DNA of 36,605 nt from NCBI GenBank assembly GCA_964429485.1, contig CAYSBW010000021.1, positions 1-36,605 on the forward strand, in the 5' to 3' direction. Within the stretch, counting starts at the first letter, position 1, and each line of letters begins with the position of its first letter. The position numbers were made by a program, and so were the translations under genes. The DNA comes from JAPLKB01 sp964429485. Its GTDB lineage: Bacteria > Desulfobacterota > Syntrophorhabdia > Syntrophorhabdales > Syntrophorhabdaceae. The notes beneath the pieces were generated by a model, which saw only the letters and a list, made by a program, of their open reading frames with translations, was not told the DNA's origin and did no database searches. Positions 7,624 to 16,838 of the stretch are shown one piece after another.

Positions 7624-9345
7624 TCAGAATTTATTTCTCGGTGTATATTTTGTATGCAGCAAAAGGTGCGATTTCTCGCTTAAAGGAATTCCCAAGAATT
7701 CTTCATAGATTTTTTTAATTGAAGGGTTTTCATGGGATTTACGATGTGTCATCGAACAATCTTCCGTGTACAGAGCCTGGGCTCTGAGAAGCCTCTTATC
7801 ATTGCTGATCGGCAAAGGCTGTCCTCCCCCGGCTACACAACCTCCGGGACATGCCATAACTTCAATAAAGTGATATTGAATTTTTCCTGCTTTTATCTTT
7901 TCAAGAATTTTTCTCGCATTATTGAGACCATGTGCTACAGCAACCCTTAAATCACCCACACCTTCAACAGGAATTACTGCTTCCTTAACACCCTCAAGCC
8001 CTCTTACCATGTTAAAATTGACATCATCAAGAATTTTTCCAGTTGCTATTTCATAGGTTGTACGCAACGCAGCTTCCATCACACCACCTGTTGCACCAAA
8101 TATAGTTCCTGCACCGGTATACTCTCCGAGAGGATCATCATATGCTCCATCTGCCAGATTATTAAAATCAATACCCCCCTGTTTTATCATCTTAGCAAGT
8201 TCTCTGGTAGTAATTACATAATCCACATCCTGGTAACCACTTGATCTCATTTCAGGACGCTGACATTCAAATTTTTTCGCAGTACAAGGCATTGCCGATA
8301 CAACTACCATGTCTTTTGGACTAATGCCTGCTTTCTGTGCATAATATGTCTTTATCAAAGCCCCCATCATCTGTTGTGGTGATTTACATGTTGATAGATT
8401 AGGAAGAAGTTCAGGATAAAAATGTTCAATAAATTTTATCCATCCTGGACTGCAGCTGGTAATTAAAGGCAATACCCCGCCTTCGGTTAATCTTTTTAAC
8501 AATTCAGTGCCTTCTTCAAGAATTGTTAAATCTGCAGTAAAGTTTGTATCAAATACTCTGTCAAAACCCAACTTCCTGACTGCTGCAAGCATCTTTCCGG
8601 CAACAAGTGTACCTGGAGGATAACCGAATTCTTCACCGAGAGCAGCCCTTACAGCAGGCGCATCCTGAATGACAACAAATTTAGCCGGATCATTTAAAGC
8701 CTCCCATACTTCCTTTATATATTCACGTTCAGTAATAGCTCCAACAGGACATACAAGAGCACACTGACCACAATTTGTACACGCTACATCAGCAATATCC
8801 CTGTTGGATACCGGACCAATTGTTGTATCAAACCCTCTTCCCTGAGTCCAGAGAGCTGTTACTCCCTGTATTTCATGGCAAACCGTAATACATCTCCGGC
8901 ACAATATACACTTATTCTGATCACGTACTATGGAAGGAGATGATTTATCAATACGACCGGTACTTTTTTCACCTGCAAATCTTATTTCTGTGATTCCCAA
9001 GTCTGAAGCAAGGCTCTGCAGTTCACAATTCAAGTTCCTCTGGCAGGTCAAACATTCGAAGGGATGATTTGACAGCAATAATTCCACTGTAAATTTACGA
9101 GCTTTTCTAACTCTATCCGTATTTGTCAGAACTGACATGCCTGATACTGCAGGAGTAACACAGGATGCCTGTAAAACCTTGTTACCCTCAATCTCAACGA
9201 GACAGACTCTGCAAGCCCCTATAGCCTGAACTTCCGGCAGATAGCACAGTGTAGGTATATGAACCTTTGCCTTCTTCGCTGCATCAAGTATTGTTGTTCC
9301 TTCTTCAACCTCGATATTACGGCCATCTATTTTCAGACTTATCAT
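7624..9345 (-). CDS. hydA: [FeFe] hydrogenase catalytic subunit HydA, set 1
   Basis: The 573-residue protein is the catalytic subunit of a HydABC-type, probably electron-bifurcating, hydrogenase that interconverts protons and H2 using ferredoxin and NAD(P)H. Domains: N-terminal [2Fe-2S] (Cys34, 45, 48, 62), His-Cys [4Fe-4S] (His94, Cys98, 101, 107), a two-cluster ferredoxin domain (Cys146-156 and Cys189-199), then the H-cluster domain. H-cluster motifs are TSCSPGW (residues 296-302), MPCTAKKFE (Cys354) and EVMACPGGC (Cys499, Cys503). The first motif has Ser299 where the canonical motif is TSCCP. There is no C-terminal extension. It is the last gene of the long hydrogenase operon. Confidence 0.95.
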   Translation of the reverse strand: MISLKIDGRNIEVEEGTTILDAAKKAKVHIPTLCYLPEVQAIGACRVCLVEIEGNKVLQASCVTPAVSGMSVLTNTDRVRKARKFTVELLLSNHPFECLTCQRNLNCELQSLASDLGITEIRFAGEKSTGRIDKSSPSIVRDQNKCILCRRCITVCHEIQGVTALWTQGRGFDTTIGPVSNRDIADVACTNCGQCALVCPVGAITEREYIKEVWEALNDPAKFVVIQDAPAVRAALGEEFGYPPGTLVAGKMLAAVRKLGFDRVFDTNFTADLTILEEGTELLKRLTEGGVLPLITSCSPGWIKFIEHFYPELLPNLSTCKSPQQMMGALIKTYYAQKAGISPKDMVVVSAMPCTAKKFECQRPEMRSSGYQDVDYVITTRELAKMIKQGGIDFNNLADGAYDDPLGEYTGAGTIFGATGGVMEAALRTTYEIATGKILDDVNFNMVRGLEGVKEAVIPVEGVGDLRVAVAHGLNNARKILEKIKAGKIQYHFIEVMACPGGCVAGGGQPLPISNDKRLLRAQALYTEDCSMTHRKSHENPSIKKIYEEFLGIPLSEKSHLLLHTKYTPRNKF

Positions 9346-9379
9346 AAAGGTTCCAGCCCCTTCCAGCTAAATGTAAAAT

Positions 9380-12300
9380 TTATTCCTCTTCTCTTAGATA
9401 ACAGTGCAGACAGCGTTTTGCCTCCTCTACTGCAGATTCCCGATCATATCCGAGAACCACCTCTTCAAAATTATTGATTCTTACCGATGGCGCTACACAG
9501 GGCATTTTAACTCTCGGCCTTTCTTTCTGATACTCAGCTTCATTATAAGAAACAACCATACTGATAAGCTCATCACGGAAAGCATTCATAGGCTCTCCAT
9601 CTCCGCCAAGGTACCGGTCAATTGCCATAGCAGCTTTTTTACCATCACCTACAGCTTCCACTACAGTTGCCGGTCCTCTTACATTGTCTCCAGCAGCGAA
9701 TATACCTTTCATTGATGTTTCAAGTGTTTTTTTCTCAGTTACAATAGTACCTTTTTTTGTCATTTCAATATTATTTCCATTCAAACAAGAAAGGTCCGGG
9801 ACCTGCCCTATGGCTGCAATAACAAAATCAGCATCAACAATAAATTCAGATCCACTAATTGCAACAGGCTTGCGACGACCGCCATCATCAAATTTGCCAA
9901 GTGCCATACGAATACATTCAATACCGGTAACATTATTATTTGCTATGATTTTTGACGGAGCAACCAGGGTTTTAATCTTTATTCCTTCCTTCTCTGCATC
10001 CTCAACCTCTTCCACATATGCCGGCATGTCTTCTTTTGCCCTTCTGTAAAGAATTGTCACTTCATCAGCCCCTAATCTCAGTGCTGATCTTGCAGCATCA
10101 ATAGCCACGTTTCCGCCACCAATAACAACTACCTTGCCTGATACCTCGGTTGTCAAATTCAAATTGACATCACGTAGGAATGTAATGCCATCGACAACTC
10201 CATTTGCATCCTCACCAGATATATTGAGCTTTTGACCTTTATGGGCTCCTGTGGCAATAAGGATTGCACTATATCCATCAGAAAAGATTCTTTCTGTAGT
10301 TATATCTTTTCCAAGTACACAATTATATTCAATATCCACACCGAGATCGGTTATTGCTTTTATTTCTTTATTCAGTACATCCCTGGGTAAACGATAATCC
10401 GGTATTCCAACTGCAAGCATACCACCAGCTATCGGTAATGCCTCAAAGATTTTAACTTGATACCCTTTTAATGCTAAAAAGTATGCACCTGCCAACCCTC
10501 CGGGGCCTGCACCGATCACAGCAATTTTTTTATCTTTCGGATCTTCAGGTTTCGGAGTATATGGCTTTCCTGATTCCATATCCAAATCAGCTGCAAAACG
10601 CTTCAATGAACATATGGATACTGGATCATCGATTTTACCTCTGCGGCATTTATCCTCACAGGGGTGAACACACACACGACCGAGAGTGGCAGGCAGAGGA
10701 TTCGCTTCTTTTATAACAGCTATGGCGTCTTTAAATCTCCCTTCACTGATAAGGGTAACATAACCCCAGGCATTCTGGTCAGTAGGACATGCATTCTGGC
10801 ACGGAGCATCAAAAAGGGAACTGCAAACACCAGCTCTGCAAAATTTATCTTCAATATGTTCAAGATACTCATGTTTAAAATATCTGAGAGTAGAAAGAAT
10901 AGGATTTGGTGCTGTCTGACCGAGACCGCAAAGCGCTGCATCCTTTATGCGTGCAGAAAGTTCAATAAGCGTATCAATATCCTCCGGTACTCCCTGTCCG
11001 TGGGTAATCTTCTTCAGGATTTCAAGCATCCTTTTTGTACCTATACGGCACGGAGGACATTTTCCACATGATTCGTGTTGTATAAAATCCATAAAAAAAC
11101 GGGCAAAATCAACCATGCAGGTGTCTTCATCCGCCACAATAAGACCTCCGGAACCAACAATGGCTCCGAGTTCAATGATAGATTCATAATCTACAGGAAC
11201 ATTCAGATGGTTAACCGGGATACAACCTCCTGACGGTCCACCAAGTTGTGCTGCCTTATATTTTTTTCCGCCCTTTATTCCTCCTCCGATATTAAAAACA
11301 ATGTCTCCAAGGGGAGTTCCCATAGGCACTTCAACCAGACCTGTGTTATTAACAGCCCCTGCAAGGGCAAAGACTTTTGTTCCCTTGCTTCTTTCAGTAC
11401 CATATTGGGCATACCATGCAGCACCATTAACTATGATTGCAGGTATATTAGCATAGGTTTCAACATTATTCAGAAGGGTCGGAACATCAAATAAACCTTT
11501 TACAACCGGAAAGGGCGGTCTGGGTCTTGGTTCACCACGTTTGCCTTCAATGGATCTCATCAGGGCTGTTTCCTCGCCACAAACAAAGGCGCCTGCCCCA
11601 ATCCTGATGTCGAGATCAAAATTAAACCCTGTATCTAGTATATTTTTACCAAGAAATTTATATTCCCTTGCCTGTCCTATTGCCCAGGTAAGTCTTTCTA
11701 TAGCAAGGGGGTATTCAGCTCTAACATAAACATAACCCTGCTGGGAACCGATTGTATATGCAGCAATTGCCATTGCTTCGATTAAACTGTGAGGGTCGCC
11801 TTCCAAAACGCTCCTGTCCATAAAAGCGCCGGGATCACCTTCATCAGCGTTACAGACTACGTATTTAACATCACCTGGAGATTGCTGAGCAAATTTCCAC
11901 TTCATATATGTAGGAAAACCGCCGCCGCCACGTCCACGAAGTCCTGATTTCTGCAATTCATCTACAACCTGCTCTCTTGTCATTTCCGTGAGGACCTTGG
12001 CAAGCCCGAAATAACCGTCTCTTCCAATATATTCCTCAATATTAAGAGGGTTAATAATACCACAGTTTCGAAGAACAATTTTAACCTGATTTTTAAAAAA
12101 TTCAATTTCCTTAAGAGATTCAACTGTCTTCTCACTGACAGCCTCTTTGTAGAGCAACCTTTCTACTACTCTTCCCTTTAAAAGATGCTCATTGACAATT
12201 TCTTCAGCATCTTCAACTTTCAGTTTCTGATATAAAACACCTTCAGGATATATAAGGGCAAGAGGACCTATATCGCATGACCCTACACAACCAGTTTCAA

Positions 12301-12430
12301 TAACTTTAACCTCATCCTGCAATCCTTTTTCCTGTACTGCACTCACGATAGCATCTCTTATCTCACGGCAGCCAGAAGAGACACATGCAGCACCGGCACA
12401 AACCAAAACGTGTGCACGTAATATTTCCAT
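9380..12430 (-). CDS. hydB: HydB-GltD fusion: NuoF-like flavoprotein joined to an NAD(P)H oxidoreductase module
   Basis: At 1016 residues it is far longer than ordinary HydB. Residues 1-95 are a thioredoxin-like [2Fe-2S] domain (Cys11, 16, 48, 52). Residues about 115-525 are NuoF-like, with the glycine-rich FMN/NAD region RGRGGGGFPT (165-174) and a [4Fe-4S] site (Cys455, 458, 461, 501). From about 540 it becomes a glutamate synthase small subunit/NfnB-like module: cysteine clusters at 544/548 and 587-607, FAD motif VIGAGPGGLAG (637-647) and a second dinucleotide site VVIGGGNVAIDAA (768-780) with a downstream YRR, as in NADPH-using GltD. A CLHC pair lies near the C-terminus. I infer that it links the hydrogenase to both NAD(H) and NADP(H). 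Confidence 0.93.
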   Translation of the reverse strand: MEILRAHVLVCAGAACVSSGCREIRDAIVSAVQEKGLQDEVKVIETGCVGSCDIGPLALIYPEGVLYQKLKVEDAEEIVNEHLLKGRVVERLLYKEAVSEKTVESLKEIEFFKNQVKIVLRNCGIINPLNIEEYIGRDGYFGLAKVLTEMTREQVVDELQKSGLRGRGGGGFPTYMKWKFAQQSPGDVKYVVCNADEGDPGAFMDRSVLEGDPHSLIEAMAIAAYTIGSQQGYVYVRAEYPLAIERLTWAIGQAREYKFLGKNILDTGFNFDLDIRIGAGAFVCGEETALMRSIEGKRGEPRPRPPFPVVKGLFDVPTLLNNVETYANIPAIIVNGAAWYAQYGTERSKGTKVFALAGAVNNTGLVEVPMGTPLGDIVFNIGGGIKGGKKYKAAQLGGPSGGCIPVNHLNVPVDYESIIELGAIVGSGGLIVADEDTCMVDFARFFMDFIQHESCGKCPPCRIGTKRMLEILKKITHGQGVPEDIDTLIELSARIKDAALCGLGQTAPNPILSTLRYFKHEYLEHIEDKFCRAGVCSSLFDAPCQNACPTDQNAWGYVTLISEGRFKDAIAVIKEANPLPATLGRVCVHPCEDKCRRGKIDDPVSICSLKRFAADLDMESGKPYTPKPEDPKDKKIAVIGAGPGGLAGAYFLALKGYQVKIFEALPIAGGMLAVGIPDYRLPRDVLNKEIKAITDLGVDIEYNCVLGKDITTERIFSDGYSAILIATGAHKGQKLNISGEDANGVVDGITFLRDVNLNLTTEVSGKVVVIGGGNVAIDAARSALRLGADEVTILYRRAKEDMPAYVEEVEDAEKEGIKIKTLVAPSKIIANNNVTGIECIRMALGKFDDGGRRKPVAISGSEFIVDADFVIAAIGQVPDLSCLNGNNIEMTKKGTIVTEKKTLETSMKGIFAAGDNVRGPATVVEAVGDGKKAAMAIDRYLGGDGEPMNAFRDELISMVVSYNEAEYQKERPRVKMPCVAPSVRINNFEEVVLGYDRESAVEEAKRCLHCYLREEE

Positions 12431-12445
12431 TATTATCCCTCTCTC

Positions 12446-12946
12446 CTACTCGTACTTTTCAATAGTTTCCATTACATTGGTTGTTTTTACACGCCCATAC
12501 ACATCCTCATCAACCAGCATGGCCGGGGCCAGACCACATGCTCCTATACAACGGACAACCCCAAGAGAAAATCTCCGATCTGTAGTTGTGCCACCTGTCT
12601 TAACGCCAAGTTCTTTTTCTGCTTTTTCCAGAATTTTCTGGGAACCTCTGACATAACAGGCAGTTCCAAGACATACTTTCACGCTATGTCTCCCCTGGGG
12701 CACTGTAGTAAAGAGGTTATAGAATGTAATTACACCACAAACCTCGCTTATAGATACATTAAGACCTTCGGAAACCTTTTCCTGAACCGGACCCGGCAAA
12801 TAACCGAAAAGGTTTTGCGCCTTATGGAGAACTACAATCAGATCTTCCGGTTTTCCTTTATGTTCATTAATAATTTCATCCAGTCTAGGATATAGTTCAT
12901 CCTCCTGAATTTCGGCGCACTGACAATGTTTTTCTTCCACATCCAT
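12446..12946 (-). CDS. hydC: HydC/NuoE-like 2Fe-2S subunit, set 1
   Basis: The 166-residue protein carries the thioredoxin-fold [2Fe-2S] motif of NuoE: CLGTAC and, about 35 residues on, CIGAC, both complete. The reading frame stays open to 13078, inside hydA set 2. I choose ATG 12946 because GGAGG lies a few bases upstream, it removes an overlap of more than 100 bases, and the protein then has the usual NuoE length. A short Cys-containing N-terminal stretch (HCQCAE) precedes the NuoE fold. It passes electrons between HydB and HydA. It lies 15 bases upstream of the HydB fusion gene. Confidence 0.92.
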   Translation of the reverse strand: MDVEEKHCQCAEIQEDELYPRLDEIINEHKGKPEDLIVVLHKAQNLFGYLPGPVQEKVSEGLNVSISEVCGVITFYNLFTTVPQGRHSVKVCLGTACYVRGSQKILEKAEKELGVKTGGTTTDRRFSLGVVRCIGACGLAPAMLVDEDVYGRVKTTNVMETIEKYE

Positions 12947-12971
12947 CTCTCTCCTCCTACATTTATCTCTG

Positions 12972-14741
12972 CTACGAAGTCTGTTTTTCTCCGAGAAGGA
13001 CCTTACCGTCAACAGTACTTCTTTTGTAGTAATGTGTGTGCAGCAGTTTATGGGATATCTCCCCATTAGGTGTGCCAAGGAACTTCTCGTACACTGCTAT
13101 AACCTCAGGGTTCTCATGAGATCTCCGATGAGGCAAGGCTTTATCTTCAGCATAGAGCGCTTCACCTCTACGCGCTCTTTTCGCCATATTGCTTCCCCAT
13201 GATTGACCTCCTCCGCCTACACATCCACCGGGGCATGCCATTACTTCAATAAACTGATACTCACTCCGACCCTCATTCTTAATCTGTGTTCTGACCTTTT
13301 CAAGAAGCTTCCTTGCCTGGCCTGCGCTGTGTGCAACAGCAACCTTAAGTCTGGTACCATCAATATCAATTTCAGCTTCTTTGATTCCTTGTACACCTCT
13401 TACCGTAGTAATATCAAGATCCGTCAACTCTCTACCGGTAGCCAGAAAATACCCGGAACGGAGGGCTGCTTCCATAACTCCTCCCGTTGTACCGAAAATT
13501 GTACCAGCACCGGTATAATCGCCCATTATAGGATCTGCAGTTTCATCAGGCAATTCTTTGAGGTCGATTCCCGCTTCTCTTAACATTCGCGCTATTTCTC
13601 TGGTGGTCAGAACATAATCAACATCCCTGTAACCACTCGCGCACATTTCAGGTCTTGAACATTCAAATTTTTTGGCTGTACAGGGCATAATTGACACTGA
13701 TACAATTTTTTCTGGGTTAATGCCTTTCATCTCAGCATAATATGTTTTGACCAAGGCCCCGAACATTTGCTGAGGTGACTTTGCAGTAGACATATGAGGA
13801 ATCATATCATGAAAAAATTCTTCCATAAATTTGATCCAGCCAGGGCTGCATGAAGTTATAAGTGGAAGGTTCTGCCCGGATTTCAATCTTGAAACAAGCT
13901 CTGTTCCCTCTTCCATGATAGTTAGATCAGCAGCAAAATTAGTGTCGAGAACAGCATCAAAATTCAGTCTTCGCAAAGCTGCATGCATCTTACCACTTAC
14001 CAGAGAACCTGGAGGCATGCCAAATTCTTCTCCAAGCATCACCCTTACAGCAGGAGCTTCCTGAACAACAACAAATTTATCCGGATCATTCAGCGCCTGC
14101 CATACTTCTTCAACCTGTGAGTTTTCATAGAGAGCACCCACAGGACAGTGGACAACACACTGACCGCAGTTGATACAAACACTATTACCAAGCCCTGCAT
14201 TAAAGGCAGTTGAAATAATAGTGTCAAAACCCCTGTTATTTATCGCAAGCGCATTGACTGTCTGGATATTTGAGCACACCTGAACACATCTTCCACAGAG
14301 GATACACTTATTGGGGTCTCGCACAATAGAAACACTTGATCTGTCAATTGGATATTTATTTTCAAACTTCGAGTATTCTGATGTATTAATTCCCAAAAAA
14401 GCTGCCAGGGCCTGCAGTTCACAGCTTTGATTTTTTATACAGGTAAGACAGTCTGTATCATGATTTGTAAGTATAAGCTCAACAAGTTGTTTTCTTACAG
14501 CCATGAGTCCCGGGCTGTTTGTACAAATATTCATTCCTTCTGCCAGAGGCGTCATACAGGATCTTTTCAAACCCGGTATCCCCTTTATTTCAACAACACA
14601 TATACCGCATTGTCCACCAGGAACAAGATCTGGGTGATTGCACAATGTGGGAATAATAAAACCTGCTTTTCGTGCTGCCTGTAAAATGGTTGTGCCTTCT
14701 TCCACCTTGATATCAACACTATTTATTTTTGCTTTTACCAT
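12972..14741 (-). CDS. hydA: [FeFe] hydrogenase catalytic subunit HydA, set 2
   Basis: The 589-residue paralogue of the downstream HydA has the same domain order: N-terminal [2Fe-2S] (motif GGQCGICVVE), His-Cys cluster (NHDTDCLTC), two [4Fe-4S] clusters (CILCGRCVQVC and CINCGQCVVHC) and an H-cluster domain with TSCSPGW, MPCTAKKFE and EVMACPGGC. It shares the TSCSP variant with set 1. The tail is slightly longer than in set 1. It is encoded 40 bases after the HydB of set 2 and 25 bases before hydC of set 1. It probably also evolves or oxidises H2, but with a HydB partner that has lost one cluster, so its electron partners may differ. Confidence 0.95.
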   Translation of the reverse strand: MVKAKINSVDIKVEEGTTILQAARKAGFIIPTLCNHPDLVPGGQCGICVVEIKGIPGLKRSCMTPLAEGMNICTNSPGLMAVRKQLVELILTNHDTDCLTCIKNQSCELQALAAFLGINTSEYSKFENKYPIDRSSVSIVRDPNKCILCGRCVQVCSNIQTVNALAINNRGFDTIISTAFNAGLGNSVCINCGQCVVHCPVGALYENSQVEEVWQALNDPDKFVVVQEAPAVRVMLGEEFGMPPGSLVSGKMHAALRRLNFDAVLDTNFAADLTIMEEGTELVSRLKSGQNLPLITSCSPGWIKFMEEFFHDMIPHMSTAKSPQQMFGALVKTYYAEMKGINPEKIVSVSIMPCTAKKFECSRPEMCASGYRDVDYVLTTREIARMLREAGIDLKELPDETADPIMGDYTGAGTIFGTTGGVMEAALRSGYFLATGRELTDLDITTVRGVQGIKEAEIDIDGTRLKVAVAHSAGQARKLLEKVRTQIKNEGRSEYQFIEVMACPGGCVGGGGQSWGSNMAKRARRGEALYAEDKALPHRRSHENPEVIAVYEKFLGTPNGEISHKLLHTHYYKRSTVDGKVLLGEKQTS

Positions 14742-14781
14742 AAAATTATAGACACCTCAAGTACTGACCATAAACACTCTG

Positions 14782-16359
14782 TCACTGAACCCGTGCCATT
14801 ATTTCATCTTTAAAATATTTCATTGAACTTGATATTGGCAGATACAAAGATTGTCCTAAGGGACAAAAAGATGTGTCCCTCATCAAGCCGGACAGGTTAA
14901 GCAATTTATCAATATCTTTTTCTGTTCCCTTTGATGTTGCCATCCGATCAATGATTTTTACAAGCTGTGCAGTACCAAGTCTGCAGGGAACACAATGTCC
15001 GCAGGATTCATGTTTGAAGAAATGCAATACACTTTGAAGCATATCTACGATATCGGTAGTCTCGTCCATGACAAGAATTGCTCCTGAACCGAGAACAGCA
15101 GCATATTCCTTCAAATTTACAAAATCCATGGGGACATCGAGCATATCCGGACCAAGGAATGCACCGGCTGCACCGCCAACAAGAGCTCCCTTGAATTTTT
15201 TTCCGCCCTTGATCCCTCCGCCATATTCAAAAATTATATCGCGAAGAGTTGTTCCCATCTCCGCTTCAATCAGCCCCGGTGTTGCGACATGACCAATAAT
15301 AGTATAAACTTTTGTGCCAGGGGATTTTTCAGTACCATATTCCCTAAACCAGGAGGCACCATTAACAATGATTTCCGAGACATTCGCAAGTGTTTCCACA
15401 TTATTGACAACCGTTGGTTTGCCGCGAAATCCTTCTGTTACAGGGAAGGGTGGTTTATATCTTGGATGACCCCTCTTCCCTTCCATGGATTCTATCAGAG
15501 CTGTTTCCTCACCGCAAACGTAAGCGCCTGCACCTTTCATTACATTAATATCAAAATTAAAACCACTCTCGAGAATATTATCTCCCAATAGTCCATATTC
15601 ACGGGCCTGTGTTATCGCCTTTTCCAGTCTTTCTATGGAAAGAGAATATTCACCTCTTATATAAACAAAACCATTACCGGCACCGACAGCATAACCCCCT
15701 ATTATCATTCCTTCAATAAGTTTGTGAGGGTCTCCTTCCAGAATAAGTCTATCCTTGAATGTACCCGGTTCTCCTTCATCGGCATTACAAACAATATATT
15801 TCGGGTTACCAGGCGCTTTGCGGGCAAAATCCCATTTCATGCCTGTCAGAAATCCTGCACCGCCTCTACCTATAAGACCGGAGTTTTTTATCTCTTCAAT
15901 TACAGTTTCAGGTTTCATGGTAAAAACTTTTGCAATAGCCTCATATCCTCCGGTGGCGATATATTCATCAATGCTTTCAGGATTGATTATTCCGCTATTT
16001 TTAAGGACTATTCGGGGTTGTTCCTTGAGAAGTCCTGCTTTACCTTTCTTAACAACACGTTGTTTAGGGGTTTCTGAAAGAATAAGTCTCCTGAGAGCTC
16101 TACCTTTTAAAAGATGTTCTTCAACAAGGGCAGGAACATCATCAACAGTTACATTTCCATAGTAAACCCCTTCAGGATATACAACTACAATAACACCCTG
16201 ATCTGTAGCTCCTACACTCCCTGTTTCCAGAACAGCAATTTCATCTGAAAGGCCCTGTTTTGCAATTTCATTTATCAGGGCTTTTTCAACAGCGCGGGCG
16301 CCGGCCATGATAGTACCGGCATCTATACCTATCAATACATGGCTTCTTACGAGATTCAT
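14782..16359 (-). CDS. hydB: HydB/NuoF-like flavoprotein with cysteine-free N-terminal domain, set 2
   Basis: The 525-residue protein aligns along its length with the first 525 residues of the HydB-GltD fusion. The NuoF FMN/NAD region (GRGGAGFLTGMKWDFA) and the [4Fe-4S] site (ESCGHCVPCR plus a later FCPLG) are intact. The N-terminal thioredoxin-like domain keeps its fold sequence, but all cluster cysteines are replaced: positions matching Cys11, 16, 48 and 52 of set 1 are Gly, Thr, Ser and Thr. It ends after the NuoF domain, with neither the usual C-terminal ferredoxin nor the GltD module. Its ATG overlaps the upstream gene's stop, and an AGGAGA ribosome site precedes it. Confidence 0.92.
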   Translation of the reverse strand: MNLVRSHVLIGIDAGTIMAGARAVEKALINEIAKQGLSDEIAVLETGSVGATDQGVIVVVYPEGVYYGNVTVDDVPALVEEHLLKGRALRRLILSETPKQRVVKKGKAGLLKEQPRIVLKNSGIINPESIDEYIATGGYEAIAKVFTMKPETVIEEIKNSGLIGRGGAGFLTGMKWDFARKAPGNPKYIVCNADEGEPGTFKDRLILEGDPHKLIEGMIIGGYAVGAGNGFVYIRGEYSLSIERLEKAITQAREYGLLGDNILESGFNFDINVMKGAGAYVCGEETALIESMEGKRGHPRYKPPFPVTEGFRGKPTVVNNVETLANVSEIIVNGASWFREYGTEKSPGTKVYTIIGHVATPGLIEAEMGTTLRDIIFEYGGGIKGGKKFKGALVGGAAGAFLGPDMLDVPMDFVNLKEYAAVLGSGAILVMDETTDIVDMLQSVLHFFKHESCGHCVPCRLGTAQLVKIIDRMATSKGTEKDIDKLLNLSGLMRDTSFCPLGQSLYLPISSSMKYFKDEIMARVQ

Positions 16360-16814
16360 AGTTCTTCTCTCCTTTTTTTCAGGATTTCGTCTACTCTCTC
16401 CGGTGTCAGATTGCCATACATTTCTTCATTCAACATCATTGCTGGCGCTACGCCACACACTCCAAGACAACTCGTAAGCTCAAGTGTAAATATCCCGTCT
16501 TTTGTCGTTCCTCCGACATCCACATGGAGTGATTTTTTCAGATATTCAAGAAGCGACTTTGAACCCATGAGATGACAGGGTGGAGATTCACAAAGGCGGA
16601 TAATATTGCGCCCCCTCGGCTTCATGCTGAACATGGTATAGAAACCTGCTACGCTGTGTACATGACTACAGGGAACATTCAGATAATCAGCGCATATTTC
16701 AATATCCTCACTGGATAGATACTTCCGAGGATTATTGTCCTGAAGATCATGGAGAATATACAAGAGATTCTCTACAGTAGGCTTGAATTTTTTCAGTATT
16801 GCGTCTCTGTACAA
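16356..16814 (-). CDS. hydC: HydC/NuoE-like 2Fe-2S subunit, set 2
   Basis: The 152-residue protein is a NuoE-type thioredoxin-fold [2Fe-2S] subunit with both cysteine pairs present, CESPPC and CLGVC. The start is TTG at 16814, supported by AAAGGAGG seven bases upstream; no ATG fits the family N-terminus. It overlaps the following HydB start by four bases (ATGA). It should shuttle electrons between the set 2 HydB and HydA. Confidence 0.9.
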   Translation of the reverse strand: MYRDAILKKFKPTVENLLYILHDLQDNNPRKYLSSEDIEICADYLNVPCSHVHSVAGFYTMFSMKPRGRNIIRLCESPPCHLMGSKSLLEYLKKSLHVDVGGTTKDGIFTLELTSCLGVCGVAPAMMLNEEMYGNLTPERVDEILKKRREEL

Positions 16815-16838
16815 GGTCTGGCCTCCTTTACTTAGACA

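Noticed and set aside
12947..13078. N-terminal extension of HydC set 1 reaching into hydA set 2
   Set aside because: The extension has no family similarity, and a strong GGAGG precedes ATG 12946.
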